64,000 nt of DNA from Cristatella mucedo (lineage: Eukaryota > Bryozoa > Phylactolaemata > Cristatellidae): positions 994,501 to 1,058,500 of the forward strand of contig WPIO01000116.1 of assembly GCA_009760855.2 (NCBI GenBank), given 5' to 3'. Positions 41,329 to 53,180 of the stretch are shown one piece after another (position 1 is the stretch's first letter; each line of letters opens with the position of its first letter). Made by a program: the position numbers and the translations under genes. The notes under the pieces are model-generated. The model was not told the origin of the DNA. It saw only the letters and a list, made by a program, of their open reading frames with translations, and searched no databases.

Positions 41329-43497
41329 TGTGATTTCTAATAAAAAAATTGTATTTACATTTGCCGAACCAAAAAACTGTAGCCTACTATGCAAATATAT
41401 ATTTAGTTTCATTTTAATCCGTACACAGCTCACATTTCTATGCACAAAGTTAGAATCAGTACAACATAGCCTAAAATTAGCAGATAATGTAAAAAGCTTA
41501 TTCTTGAAAGCGACACAATCCTTTATGGGCACGGTAAACCACTTGCAGTGAAACATAAGATTGATTAACTCATGGTTTGAACAACGACTTTTTGCCCTGA
41601 GCTGGTGACAAGCAACCGCCTAACCTAGTGTGCAATCACGAAATATACCGAAGCTGTAGAAGACTTTAAAAGTGAGGGACACAGCATTGATTTCGATTCA
41701 CTGCTTTAGTGGCAGCACTTTGTGCAGGACTTCGAAAATTGGGGTTAGTAGTGTGATTGAAATGCATACTGGCACTGCCTACCTCAACACTGGCTTTAGT
41801 TGCATCTCAACATCCAGCATACAAACGATAACCGTAAGATCGTGCAATATTAATGTTGTAAATGTTGTGCTTTTAGATAGACAACGTTATTTAAGGATAA
41901 AATTAGCTTGATGATTTCACAGAGAAAACTAGAACATTTCATTGCTATTCAGGTTTTTGCTTTAGCTGCAAGCTGCAAAAAGGTTAGTAGAGTTTGACCA
42001 TGTTGTCAAGCAGGCAGGGAAACAGTAGCAGCAACAGTGCTCTGCTGCCTCAAAATAAATTGAAGATGAGATTGTCCTCAATGAGAAACGATGTCCACGG
42101 AGAGCCAAGGTACTAATATAGAATTTGGGTTGCACTAAAATACATTGGAAATAAAAGTTCGGATTTTGAAGTATTTCTTCTTCTCTCATTGACCTTTAGA
42201 GGTCTTACGTTCTTCAGTGACTACTGAGCGGATTTGTGGATCAAATATCTTAGGTAGTAACAGGATATGAAAAAAACTAAGAAAGGCATGCCATTGTAAG
42301 CAATAATTTACCAGTCAGGTTTGTTCCGATTTCAAAACATTCCTAGAGCTCCTGAGCATCATTGATTTAGGAGCTAGCTAGAATTAATTTTACTTAATCA
42401 GATTGCAATGCCAGCAATAACTTTACAGGCAATGCTTGCATTTTCATTTCTTATTTGCATTACAATTTCAACAATATTTTCAGTATCACGTTGACTGATT
42501 GCTGATGACAGCCTCAACCTTTTTGCTTCAAAAAAAAACTGGTTAAAACATACTGTCTGCCGAACCTTGTTGGGGTCATCCCTGCGGGCTTTCTTTCATT
42601 AATACACCTATTCGATAGAATCAGATGAAATAGTGACTGATTTAGTATATTAGCCTCTCAATTCTAAACTTCTTGCAGCAAATTTGAAAGCAATCGACCT
42701 ATTTTTGAAGTGGCTACCAAAAACAACTTGCCGTGAGTGGCTGCTATCTTTAGCCCACAAGCACAAAGCCTCCCCTTTAAAAATGTGTACCATCTTACTT
42801 TAAATGTCCTCTTCCAAAAATGGCCCAGGCCTTTATCGTGTACCGTTTGAGTCAGTATGAAAACCAAGTGACCCGTCTAACACCAGAATTATTACATTCA
42901 TTAGTTCCCTTAATATTAACAGTAACACAATCGACAGTAATGTGATAGTCGCTCTGAAGAGCCACAACCCGAGAACTAAATAATCCCTTTATAATTTACT
43001 GTAAAAAATCAAGAATGGCAAGATTTATGCCAGTATATTCTGCAAGAAAAAAACCTATGACGTATCATGCTACGGCCAGCATGCTACTAAAGGCATGACG
43101 ACAGATCTGACCACCTGTTAGTTGGACCTCAGGCTAGTAACATGAATTTAATTAGGGACAGGGTTCCAGACTAAGAACATAAGAACGGTAAAGACAGGTC
43201 CTTAAAGTCAACGGTAACGTTAGATTGAGACATGCGTAACTTGCTTATCCGACGGCATGCTCTGTTTTTATGGATAGTGTCCGTTGCCGTAAGAGCAGCA
43301 GCAGACTGTTGGTACAAACTTTTAGTATTCATCACCTGAAAATAATACACAGGCTTGACGATGTAATTGAGGTAGACGCTGAGAAAACAGTAGTGCTTGA
43401 CCGAGCTTTTGAAGCACGGACTTGGTAGACGTGGACGTTCGAACCAGTGAGTGAAGCGACAAGTGAACAACAAAAAAGATTTCAATTGAATGGTATG

Positions 43498-43505
43498 CTT
43501 TTATA
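43498..43505 (-). promoter_or_regulatory. TATA box candidate, unit A
   Basis: TATAAAAG on the minus strand within GGGGCTCTTATAAAAGCATA. Conserved in units B and C. Confidence 0.4.
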
Positions 43506-45274
43506 AGAGCCCCTTCCTCTTGTAGTCCTAATTGGAGGTAGGTCAGCCGGTATTTTCTCAATTTCAGATATTGCTGCAATTGATTGATCGCGAACTTTGA
43601 ATCCGTCGTGATCCGCAGCTATCACTATTTCGGCTGCTGTAACAAGCGGCGCTCATCTTTCTAAATGTTTTAATGGACCCAGCGGCCCTAGCGAGCCTAA
43701 AAGTGACGAATTGGTGAAAGCTGGTGCACGCAGTTTTACTGCAAATGCAGAGTTCTATAGGAAGCACCAGATGAGGAACAGGTCTTTGAAACAAACAATT
43801 AATGAACCCTAGTAACCAAAGATGGCAGTGGCAAAAACTATATCAGCAACTGCTTACCGGCTGGTAAGCGGACTCGCTTGTCTCAGCAGCTGAGCGACAA
43901 GTTTCTCTGAGTGGAACGCTCCGAACCGTCTCCGTCGTAATACTGACATTCCCAGCCACCGTCAGCACATTATATTCTGGCATAATCAGATGTCATAAGT
44001 CTAAAGTAGCGAGAGCTAATCCCCTGGCTATGCTATAAACTAAACAAATTAATAATCTAATTATGAGTTAATTTTTAAACGTAATGATCGAATTCTGGTT
44101 ATATTACTCTACCTTATTTGAAGTCAGCGGGCTGCAAAAGCTTTGAAGTCCGTCGAATATTTCGCCTGACGTCATAATCCCGTCACTGTGGCAAGCATAT
44201 TGTTAGCAGCGTTATCCTCCGCCTATCGGTGTGATACTTAATTATACCCGTCATACGAATTCGTTTATTCTTTAGATCATATTGTAAGAATACTTTGGAA
44301 CGTAGTTATGGTGTTAATCGGGCAGCAATTCGGCTACAATGTAGCATGATCTCGGTTTGCAGTCCTATTTTACTGTAAGTTAGAGACTACGTCAACACAA
44401 ACAACGTTCCCAAATCTTATATGGAACTAGCTCAACAGGGTCACGAGCACTATGTTCTCAACGATTAATCTTCCGTTAATATAAACGAGCAGAGACGCTT
44501 CTAATGTCTGACTAAATACCAGCATAATACTCCATAAATCGATCAAAGACTAATTCAACGACCGGCTGAAAAATTACAGCCTTAAGTGTTCTGACCCTTG
44601 ATTTGAGCTCCCAACTTCATATTCTCTGACTACAGCTTGTACCTACCTTACTCCGAACGGAAGGAAGTACCCTGCTAAATCTTTCTCCGAAAAAAATCTG
44701 TCCCATCTTAAAATCTTCAAATGTGAATAAAAAAATCTGTACCATCCTAATACCAGCATTAACCAGGCATTACCGAAATCAAGCCACGAAGGCTGAAGCT
44801 TGATAATCGCCTACTAGCACCCATAGGTTCATAAATCAATGCCAGAAGCTTGCAACTGATCAATTTGGGAACCAATGGAAAGTGCTAGATTCAGGCTTCA
44901 TCAGCATTGATGTAATATTTGTATGGAATTTAGGTAATTATTGCCAGGAGCATGGTAGCTTCCTAATTTCTTACCAGAGCCTTAATTTCCAGTGAAACCA
45001 GTAGTATAAATATTTTGGCTCAGAACGTCCAGATTTTTAACGTCTTAATTAAGGGGCACTAGAAATCCTTAAGCAGAAGACCAGCGGGAAGTTAAAAAAA
45101 ACGTTGTCTTCAAAGCATTTCCGATTGTCCAATTCGTTGATGCCTGAGGAGGTCATTTACCTACTAACCTTTACCGGTGTATTAATCATTATTTTACTGT
45201 GCACCATGCATTTAGACGGATATGGCCCAATAAATCTTTTGTGATTACTTCTTCTGAGTTACATTTTCTTCTCC

Positions 45275-45555
45275 TGACTTGATCACATCCACCTATTGTA
45301 GAGCAGGTTCGATCGCTTAGATTCTTCATTTATTTGTGCTCATGAATGCTGACATTATGCTTTCTGCCATTAACTAGACGTGCACGCTCATGTCATCAAT
45401 AGCTATGTTGTATACGTAATTTACAGCCCGTGGTGCTACTGACCAGTCGACCGTTCTTACTTTGAAGTAATTATAAAGCACATACAAAGATAGCCAGTTC
45501 TCTATTGGTACTATATTAGACGTATTGTTATTTTTCAATAATATTATTACAAACA
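45275..45555 (+). mobile_element. LINE-B tail at the A/B unit boundary
   Basis: It has the LINE-B order of words (CCTGACTTGATCACATCCAC, GCTCATGAATGCTGACATTA, GTGGTGCTACTGACCAGTCG, AAGATAGCCAGTTCTCTATT, then ATT-rich). The same tail lies at the start of every unit (39909, 54250 and 63225 onward). Confidence 0.65.
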
Positions 45556-45933
45556 AGAGTTACCGATGTTGGTTAAAGTTGCATGCTAACCAGCTCCTTC
45601 TTACTGACGTCAAGCGTGGCCGCTTGTGTTCGCCGACATCGACTTTCTCAGCCGAACAGTAATTTTATAAATGGGGAATATGATAAGTGAAAGGTCTTCG
45701 GGCATGTAATTTTGAATGCGTAATCAGCTCTCCCCATTCGACACGCTAACGTATTCCTAACATTTAAACAGAGTTTTCACGTCGTGCTGACATCCCTATG
45801 CTTTTAATTTGCCATTAATTTAAATATGTGGATCTTGGAATTATGTGAGAGGTATGATCGAATAAAAACACAGTGCATATCATTTGCAATCATAAGCAAA
45901 AGTAAGAACTTCAAACATAAAACAAATATTTAG

Positions 45934-45939
45934 TTTATT
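45934..45939 (-). terminator. Poly(A) signal, unit B zinc-finger gene
   Basis: Minus-strand AATAAA in GAGAATAAACTAAATATTT, 42 nt after the stop codon. Confidence 0.65.
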
Positions 45940-45980
45940 CTCAATCAACCTCCATCTTTACCCGTCTGACTGCAGTGTAA

Positions 45981-48900
45981 TTACGAAACGTTGTGACAGT
46001 TCTTCTGGTGGGTCTTTAAGTATTGCCTTCGAGTGTAGGCAACATCACATTTATCACAGGCAAAAGGACGTTCTCCAGTGTGAACCAGTTGGTGAGAGCT
46101 AAGATGGTCCCTGCGTGCAAAGGTTTGTTCACACACTGAGCATGCATAGGGTCTCTCGCCCGTATGAGTCATCAAGTGACTGCTCAAATGTGCAGACTGC
46201 GTAAATTTCTTGTCGCAGTACGTGCATTCGTAGGGCCTTTCTCCTGTGTGGGTTCTGACGTGTGCCTTTAAATTGCACGCCTGAGAGAAAACCTTGCCGC
46301 ATGACTCACAACTGTACTCCTTTTTCACACGGCTGTCCAATATTGTATCATTGTTTTCTTCTTTAATCGATAGCCTGACACGTTTGCTCGTGGTTTCTCC
46401 AGACTCACTTTCATGTAGGGTTGGATCATTCGCAATCTCCATCGTGTCAATCGGTTCAGGGTTTGCAGGTGCCCGGCGTTTCCTTGAAGGAATTTGCCTC
46501 TCTTCAGAATGTCCTGTTAAGTTGGATGGTTTACGAGCTGGCTCAGCAATACTGGGAGCTTTGTCGAGATCATTACTGTTGAATTCAGATGATGGTGGGC
46601 TTTGCGAATGCTGTGACTTTAGCTCAGTTTCTACAATAGTTGAAATATAATATGTTAATATTGTCATCGCAAACAATATGGAGAACTTTATTTAATGGGA
46701 AATATGTTGGGAGTAATCCGTACAATATTCCTGTCTCTGTCATAATAGCCAATATGCTAAACTATTGGCAGTAAATCAAATTATTTTGTAAAAGTGAAAC
46801 GTCCGCCACATACAATTTTTCTAAGAAAATCAGGACGTTAAACTGCTGATGGGATGTCACAGTCTTTAATCAGTCAATATCTCCACAGATTTTGCGCTTT
46901 ACTTGGATAGCACAGCATTTCTTACGAAATCCTTCACACGGTTCAGTTAGAAGCGGTTAGACCTGCACCCCTACATTATAAATGTGCAGTGGGTGGAATG
47001 TTTTATTTTCCTTGTTCGGACAAGCTGAAACCACGTAATTGGTTGATAACTGCTACCACTTTCCATCTTGCCACACTGCAGCCGAAGAGATCATTATTGT
47101 ACCTATAAGGCAACGGCCTAGGCAAATGTATTGGTGACTTATTACTTTGTTATCAGATGATATCCTTGTCTACGTGCAGAGCGTTAGATCAAACTATTGT
47201 TTGAGTACTTTGGATACAATGATATGGTTCATTTTTTTTTAAATTGAACGGCAAAGCCGATGAAAGCCTACATACAAGTGGATTGGTATTCGTTTAAAAA
47301 ACGTAGCTCCGATGCAACACGGCTGGAAACAACATGGAAATACCCTAACGTGTCATACATTTTTAATGCCCCCTGATGTTGGTTATTAAGCCTTACAAAC
47401 TGGCGCGATCAATTTGTAAACCTATTTGAGATAAAACTCAAGCATGCCAGTTAGATCAGAGCAAGGTGAAGGAGCTCCCCAGCAAAATGGGGACATCCGT
47501 TTTTTAAAAGAATTATTATTAATATTTTAGAACCTAGTAATATGAATACTACCTTTTGTTGTTTGAGCTTATATTGTGGAAGGATTAGTCTTAGCTTGCA
47601 TTACTCGTCCCTTCAGACAGAGGTCATGGCTGAGTGATAAGAACCTCTGCATTCTGCAGAAAGACATATTGCTCTCGATTGGCTCCCGGACTACAAACTT
47701 CGATTTCATAAATTGACTAGAAACAAGTTGCTCTGCAAAAGCAATTCCGTTTTTAGGCCATGGAAACTAGAAAACCTGCAATAGTAATAGGCACAAACAT
47801 AAACTCTCTTATGTTTTGAGATTCCTGATGGAATAATTTACAGATCCGCTCAGCAGAATCTTTGTCAATTTAAAGTGGGTCACTGTTAGATCAAGAATTA
47901 AATTATCTAGAGAATGTGGCAAGTAAGTCGCGTAAGCATATTATGCACAGGCCAACTTCGCATCGCCTTTGAGGCTTACCAAGAACGTTTTCAAAGTTTC
48001 AAGCTAAACCTCACACTGAAAGGAACCCACAACTTTTGGGTCACTTTACGACTAAAAAACATTCCCACATTACTGAAGCCAGAAATCTACGGATTGTTTC
48101 GTTGCAATCTTAGATGTAATGCTGCAGGCAGCTGACAAGGAAACTTACCCATGTTTTTGTACTCGTCTTCAGCATATTTCCAGAACGCCTGAATTATTTC
48201 TACATTGAATAGAATGCCCATATCACTGCATCAGCATACGAAAGGTGTATGACAAATTTCTCTAGAATCTCTAAATACATGTTCGAAACACTTATTCGCT
48301 CGGTCAAGAACATCTTTAATCGCAGACGAAATTCGATTGCAACTCAGCAGAACGAAATATCTTAGGTCAATAAACACTGAATTTAGACAAGCTGCCACAG
48401 TAGTGAGACAATTGGACGAGCTGGCAGACAAGCATTGATTAAAGCCAAATTATAACTAAGTGCCATCTGCACGAAAGTCGAAACCTAGTCTACAATGACC
48501 TAGCAATCTCATCGGAAAGAGGAAGAGCATAAAGCTGAAAGGAAGCAACCCAATCACAGAGTCCTGTGTTGCCACAGATTTCAACACTTCCTCGAAGGAT
48601 GTTTGGAAGCTTAAGTCCATAATCGGGAGTCTTTTAATGAGATGACTGGTCTTCAGGTCCTTCACCACCTCAGGTCCTGGGTGGACAATAAATTAGCTGT
48701 CCCATTTCTCCCATTAAAGACCTATGCCGGCAGAAGCTTTGGCTCAGCAGGTTCTAGACTGTGGAAGTCGCTCCCACATTTCTTACGAAATGAGAGCTAA
48801 GAGTAATTAAATCCTGCAGCCGATTATGACTCATTCTTTACAGCGGTCCTGAGCTGCAACTTGCGAGCTAATTACTACCTCAACTGCTCTCCTGACTATG

Positions 48901-50240
48901 CTATGCTTCCCAATTTCTCTTTGTTGAGTGAAACTAAGTCTATTGGCTACCGAATGCGTACCTGAAGCTGCTTAGGCTGTGAGTGTGCTATACAAAACTC
49001 TCCTGCATAGCAGTCACATAGTCTTTATGACATTGTTAGTTACGAACGGAAATAAATTAAATTGCATTATAAATACCAGTTCGTATTTTGAAGTACTTCT
49101 GCTTTTCTCATAGATCTTTATCGCACTTACGTTCTTCAGTGAATACTGAGCGGAAATAGTACCCTGACTCATAAGGCCCCCACGTGACTTTCTGGAGTAG
49201 CAGACGGCGAATCAATAATTTACTTACATGCAGGCACAGAAGTACCTCAAGAGATTCCTTTTTTCTCAAGCAGGCAATATAGAAGATTTGTTCAATATCC
49301 TAAGTTTATAATTAAAGACTAGAGGCTCTTAGTTACTGACCAATAATGATTATTTCGTACTAATTCAGTGATGCAAGGGACTTAAAATAAAATATATTGT
49401 GACAGCTCAGAAAGATATAGCATAACAGTAGTAGTCAAACATCCTCAAAGTTTTCAGTGTTCTTCATTGCAAAGAACTTTTGAAATAACAATAACCGACT
49501 TGAATCATTTTTTTCCGAATGAACAATCTGCATAAAATTAAGGATAATTATCTAGTGAGACAGTTTTTCTCAGCAAAGGAGTCCTAAGTTTTCTGACACA
49601 TGGAGTCACACACAAATTCTAGTCAAGGGACTCGTGGTAAAACGAAGTCTAACCCAAATTATAGGTAAACGTGTTTGTTGTCACCTTTAAAACAAATATA
49701 TTTATCTGAAACTGTGTTTTTGTCTCATGCTATATTGGCATTTAATTCTAAACATTATTAGGAAAGTGCCAATCGTTACTTACCGATATCTCGATGCAGA
49801 TCTAGAACGAACTCCCAAAAGAGCTTGAAATCTACATCGAACGAAATTAAACATGAGTCGGCAACAGTAATCATGGAAATATTCTATAAGCTCCTAATGC
49901 ACACCCAACAATTTTAAATCAATTTAGAACAATGCGTGCTATGTAACCTATGCTATAGCCTGCCTGGGCTATCAAAGTGAATGCCAATTTAGCCATGTAG
50001 CATAACAACGCTTCGATAGCGGTGCTATAGAAGAATCTGATATAAAGAAAAAGCGAATTCAGAGACAGTTAACCGTCGAAATGTACTGCTCACTTCCCAC
50101 ACCCAGCGGGTTGTTCACAGCAAACCTGAACACTGTTGGTTATTATACTTACCTGGGCTCTTTATGTATTCATTCTCTCTTCTTTTCGGCGAGGATCCTG
50201 TTACTTCTTTGCCTCTGTATAGATTGCTTGACTTAGTCAT
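45981..50240 (-). CDS. Four-finger C2H2 zinc-finger protein, unit B
   Basis: Probably a nuclear DNA-binding regulator; target unknown. Model: complement(join(45981..46630,48149..48199,49784..49831,50153..50240)), 837 nt, 278 aa. The start is the ATG in AATCACAATGAC (A at -3), eight bases into an exon with acceptor TTCATTAG. Exons end at GTAAGT-type donors and all three junctions are phase 1, making Asp, Glu and Glu. Order: basic Ser-rich start (SSPKRRENEY); two short aromatic/acidic helical segments (FKLFWEFVLDLHRDI; IIQAFWKYAEDEYKNM); disordered linker with basic cluster SRKRRAP, a likely nuclear signal; then YSCESCGKVFSQACNLKAH, YECTYCDKKFTQSAHLSSH, YACSVCEQTFARRDHLSSH and FACDKCDVAYTRRQYLKTH, the first three joined by THTGERP-type linkers. 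All zinc ligands are intact. Orthology is not known. Further 5' noncoding exons are likely. Confidence 0.8.
48149..48199 (-). CDS. Short exon 3 of the unit B zinc-finger gene
   Basis: 51 nt between acceptor GGCATTCTATTCAATGTAG and donor ATGG/GTAAGT. Phase 1 on both sides, encoding (E)IIQAFWKYAEDEYKNM. Identical in unit C, absent from unit A. Confidence 0.7.
48231..48668 (-). other. Two protein-like open frames conserved in units B and C
   Basis: 48456-48668 reads KDLKTSHLIKRLPIMDLSFQ then TSFEEVLKSVATQDSVIG; 48231-48431 reads SSNCLTTVAACLNSVFIDLR then ISSAIKDVLDRANKCFEHVF. Both look like ordinary helical protein and each is preceded by an acceptor-like CAG (about 48690 and 48425), but donors and phases do not join to each other or to the zinc-finger exons. 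They lie in the intron between short exons 2 and 3 and have direct equivalents at 57201-57638. They may be remnants of another gene carried in the unit. Confidence 0.35.
48716..49058 (+). mobile_element. LINE-A 3' end in the intron of the unit B gene
   Basis: GCAGAAGCTTTGGCTCAGCA ... GACTGTGGAAGTCGCTCCCA (AxPRLWKSLP block), then the LINE-A tail GCGTACCTGAAGCTGCTTAG and GAAATAAATTAAATTGCATT. It is shared by unit C, so it predates the B/C duplication. Confidence 0.8.
49784..49831 (-). CDS. Short exon 2 of the unit B zinc-finger gene
   Basis: 48 nt between acceptor AATTTCGTTCGATGTAG and donor ATCG/GTAAGT. Phase 1 on both sides, encoding (D)FKLFWEFVLDLHRDI. Its product resembles that of exon 3 (F-W core, acidic, same phase), suggesting the two arose by exon duplication. 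Absent from unit A. Confidence 0.65.
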
Positions 50241-52407
50241 TGTGATTTCTAATGAAAAAATGGTATTTACATTTGCCGAACCAAAAAACTGTAGCCTACT
50301 AAACAAATATATATTTAGTTTCATTTTAATCCGTACACAGCTCACATTTCTATGCACAAAGTTAGAATCAGTACAACATAGCGTAAAATTACAAGATAAT
50401 GTAAAAGCTTATTCTTGAAAGCGACACAATCCTTTATGTGCACGGTAAACCACTTGCAGTGAAACATAGGATTGATTAATTCATGGTTTGAACAACGACT
50501 TTGTGCCCTGAGCTGGTGACAAGCAACCGCTCAACCTAGTGTGCAATCACGAAATATACCGAAGCTGTAGAAGACTTTAAAAGTGAGGGACACAACATTG
50601 ATTTCTATTCACTGCTTTAGTGGCAGCACTTTGTGCAGGACTTCGAAAATTGGGGTTAGTAGTGTGATTGAAATGCATACTGGCACTGCCTACCTCAATA
50701 CTGGCTTTAGTTGCATCTCAACATCCAGCATACAAACTATAACCGTAAGATCGTGCAATATTAATGTTGTAAATAAATGTTGTGCTTTTGGATGGACAAC
50801 GTTATTTAAGAATGAAATTATTTTAATGATTTCACAGAGAAAACTAGAACATTTCATTGCTATTCAGGATTTTCCTTTAGCTACAAGCTGCAAAAAGGAT
50901 AGTAGAGTTTGACCATGTTGTAACGCAGGCAGGGAAACAGTAGCAGCAACAGTGCTCTGCTGCCTCTAAATAAATTGAAGATGAGATTGTCCTCAATGAG
51001 AAACGATGTCCATGGAGAGCCAAGGTACTAATATAGAATTTGGGTTGCACTAAAATACATTGGAAATAAAAGTTCGGATTTTGAAGTATGTCTTCTTCTC
51101 TCACAGACCTTTAGAGGTCTTACGTTCTTCAGTGAATACTGAGCGGATTTGTGGATCAAATATCTTAGATAGTAACAGGATATGAAACAAACTAAGAAAG
51201 GCATGCCATTGTAAGCAATAATTTACCAGTCAGGTTTGTTCCGATTTCAAAACATTCCTAGAGCTCCTGAGCATCATTGATTTAGGAGCTAGCTAGAATG
51301 AATTTTACTTAATCAGATTGCAATGCCAGCAATAACTTTACAGGCAATGCTTGCACTTTCATTTCTTATTTGCATTACAATTTCAACAATATTTTCAGTA
51401 TCGCGTTGAATGATTGCTGATGACAGCCTCAACCTTTTTGCTTCAACAAAAAACTGGTTGAAACATACTGTCTGCCGCACCTTGTTGGGGTCATCCCTGC
51501 GGGCTTTCTTTCATTAATACACCTATTCGATATAATCAGATGAAATAGTGACTGATTTAGTATATTAGCCTCTCAATTCTAAACTTCTTGCAGCAATTTT
51601 GAAAGCAATCGACCTATTTTTGAAGTGGCTACCAAAAACAACTTGCCGTGAGTGGCTGTTATCTTTAGCTCACAAGCACAAAGCCTCCCCTTTAAAAATG
51701 TGTACCATCTTACTTTAAATGTCCTATTCCAAAAATGGCCCAGGCCTTTATCGTGTACCGTATGAGTCAGTATGAAAACCAAGTGGCCCGTCTAACACCA
51801 TAATTATTACATTCATTAGTTCCCTTAATATTAACAGTAACACAATCGACATACATGTGATAGTCGCTCTGAAGAGCCCCAACCCGAGAACTAAATAATC
51901 CCTTTATAATTTGCTGTAAAAAAAAGAATGGGCAAGATTTATGCCAGTATATTCTGCAAGAAAAACATATGACGTATCATGCTACGGCCAGCATGCTACT
52001 AAAGGCATGACGACAGAACTGACCACCTGTTAGTTGGACCTCAGGCTAGTAACATGAATTTAATCAGGGACAGGGTTCCAGACTAAGAACATAAGAACGG
52101 TAAAGACAGGTCCTTAAAGTCAACGGTAACGTTAGATTGAGACATGCGTAATATGCTTATCCGACGGCATGCTCTGTTTTTATGGATAGTGTCCGTTGCC
52201 GTAAGAGCAGCAGCAGACTGTTGGTACAAACTTTTAGTATTCATCACCTGAAAATAATACACAGGCTTGACGATGTAATTGAGGTAGACGCTGAGAAAAC
52301 AGTAGTGCTTGACCGAGCTTTAGAAGCACGGACTTGGTAGACGTGGACGTTCGAACCAGTGAGTGAAGCGACAAGTGAACAAGAAAAGATTTCAATTGAA
52401 TGGTATG

Positions 52408-52415
52408 CTTTTATA
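52408..52415 (-). promoter_or_regulatory. TATA box candidate, unit B
   Basis: TATAAAAG on the minus strand, followed about 30-40 nt downstream by a stretch (GTTCACTTGTCGCTTCACTC) that could hold a start site. It lies 2.2 kb upstream of the first coding exon. Confidence 0.4.
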
Positions 52416-52472
52416 AGAGCCCTTCCTCTTGTAGTCCTAATTGGAGGTAGGTCAGCCGGTATTTTCTCAATT

Positions 52473-53180
52473 TCAGATATTGCTGCAATTGATTGATCGC
52501 GAACTTTGAATCCGTCGTGATCCGCAGCTATCACTATTTCGGCTGCTGTAACAAGCGGCGCTCATCTTTCTAAATGTTTTAATGGACCCAGCGGCCCTAC
52601 CGAGCCTAAAAGTGACGAACTGGTGAAAGCTGGTGCACGCAGTTTTACTGCAAATGCAGAGTTCTATAGGAAGCACCAGATGAGGAACACACGTCTTTGA
52701 AACAAACAATTAATGAACCCTAGTAACCAAAGATGGCAGTGGCAAAACTATATCAGCAACTGCTTACCGGCTGGTAAGCGGACTCGCTTGTCTCAGCAGC
52801 TGAGCGACAAGTTTCTCTGAGTGGAACGCTCCGAACCGTCTCCGTCGTAATACTGACATTCCCAGCCACCGTCAGCACATTATATTCTGGCATAATCAGA
52901 TGTCATAAGTCTAAAGTAGCGAGAGCTAATCCCCTGGCTATGCTATAAACTAAACAAATTAATAATCTAATTATGAGTTAATTTTTAAACCTAATGATCG
53001 AATTCTGGTTATATTACTCTACCTTATTTGAAGTCAGCGGGCTGCAAAAGCTTTGAAGTCCGTCGAATATTTCGCCTGACGTCATAATCCCGTCACTGTG
53101 GCAAGCATATTGTTAGCAGCGTTATCCTCCGCCTATCGGTGTGGGATGAGAGCTTAGCAGCAGGTTTAGTGACGAACAAC
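52473..53180 (-). other. Conserved upstream segment with a 104-nt intron (unit B)
   Basis: Minus-strand donor CAGCCG/GTAAGC (exon end 52768) and acceptor GGTGCTTCCTATAG (exon start 52663) enclose 104 nt. The same pair is present in units A (43858/43754) and C and in the old copy at 32.6-33.2 kb, although reading frames around it are disrupted by indels between copies. These are best read as 5' untranslated exons of the zinc-finger gene, or of a neighbouring minus-strand gene. Confidence 0.45.

Larger units (their letters stand above)
39909..45310. repeat. Array unit A (shortened, diverged)
   Basis: It is collinear with unit B but 5.4 kb long. The main loss is about 3.3 kb corresponding to 46669-49972 of unit B (junction at about 41053, GCAAAC/TATCAAAG). 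Smaller losses correspond to 45603-45838 and to roughly 70 bp near 53150-53215. Single-base differences from B are a few per hundred, whereas B and C differ at well under one per hundred by eye. Unit A is therefore older than the B/C duplication. Confidence 0.9.

Noticed and set aside
50115-50357. 80-codon ORF extending upstream of the zinc-finger first exon
   Set aside because: Its 5' half lies beyond a clear acceptor (TTTTTCATTAG) and is intronic. The ATG eight bases inside the exon is the better start.
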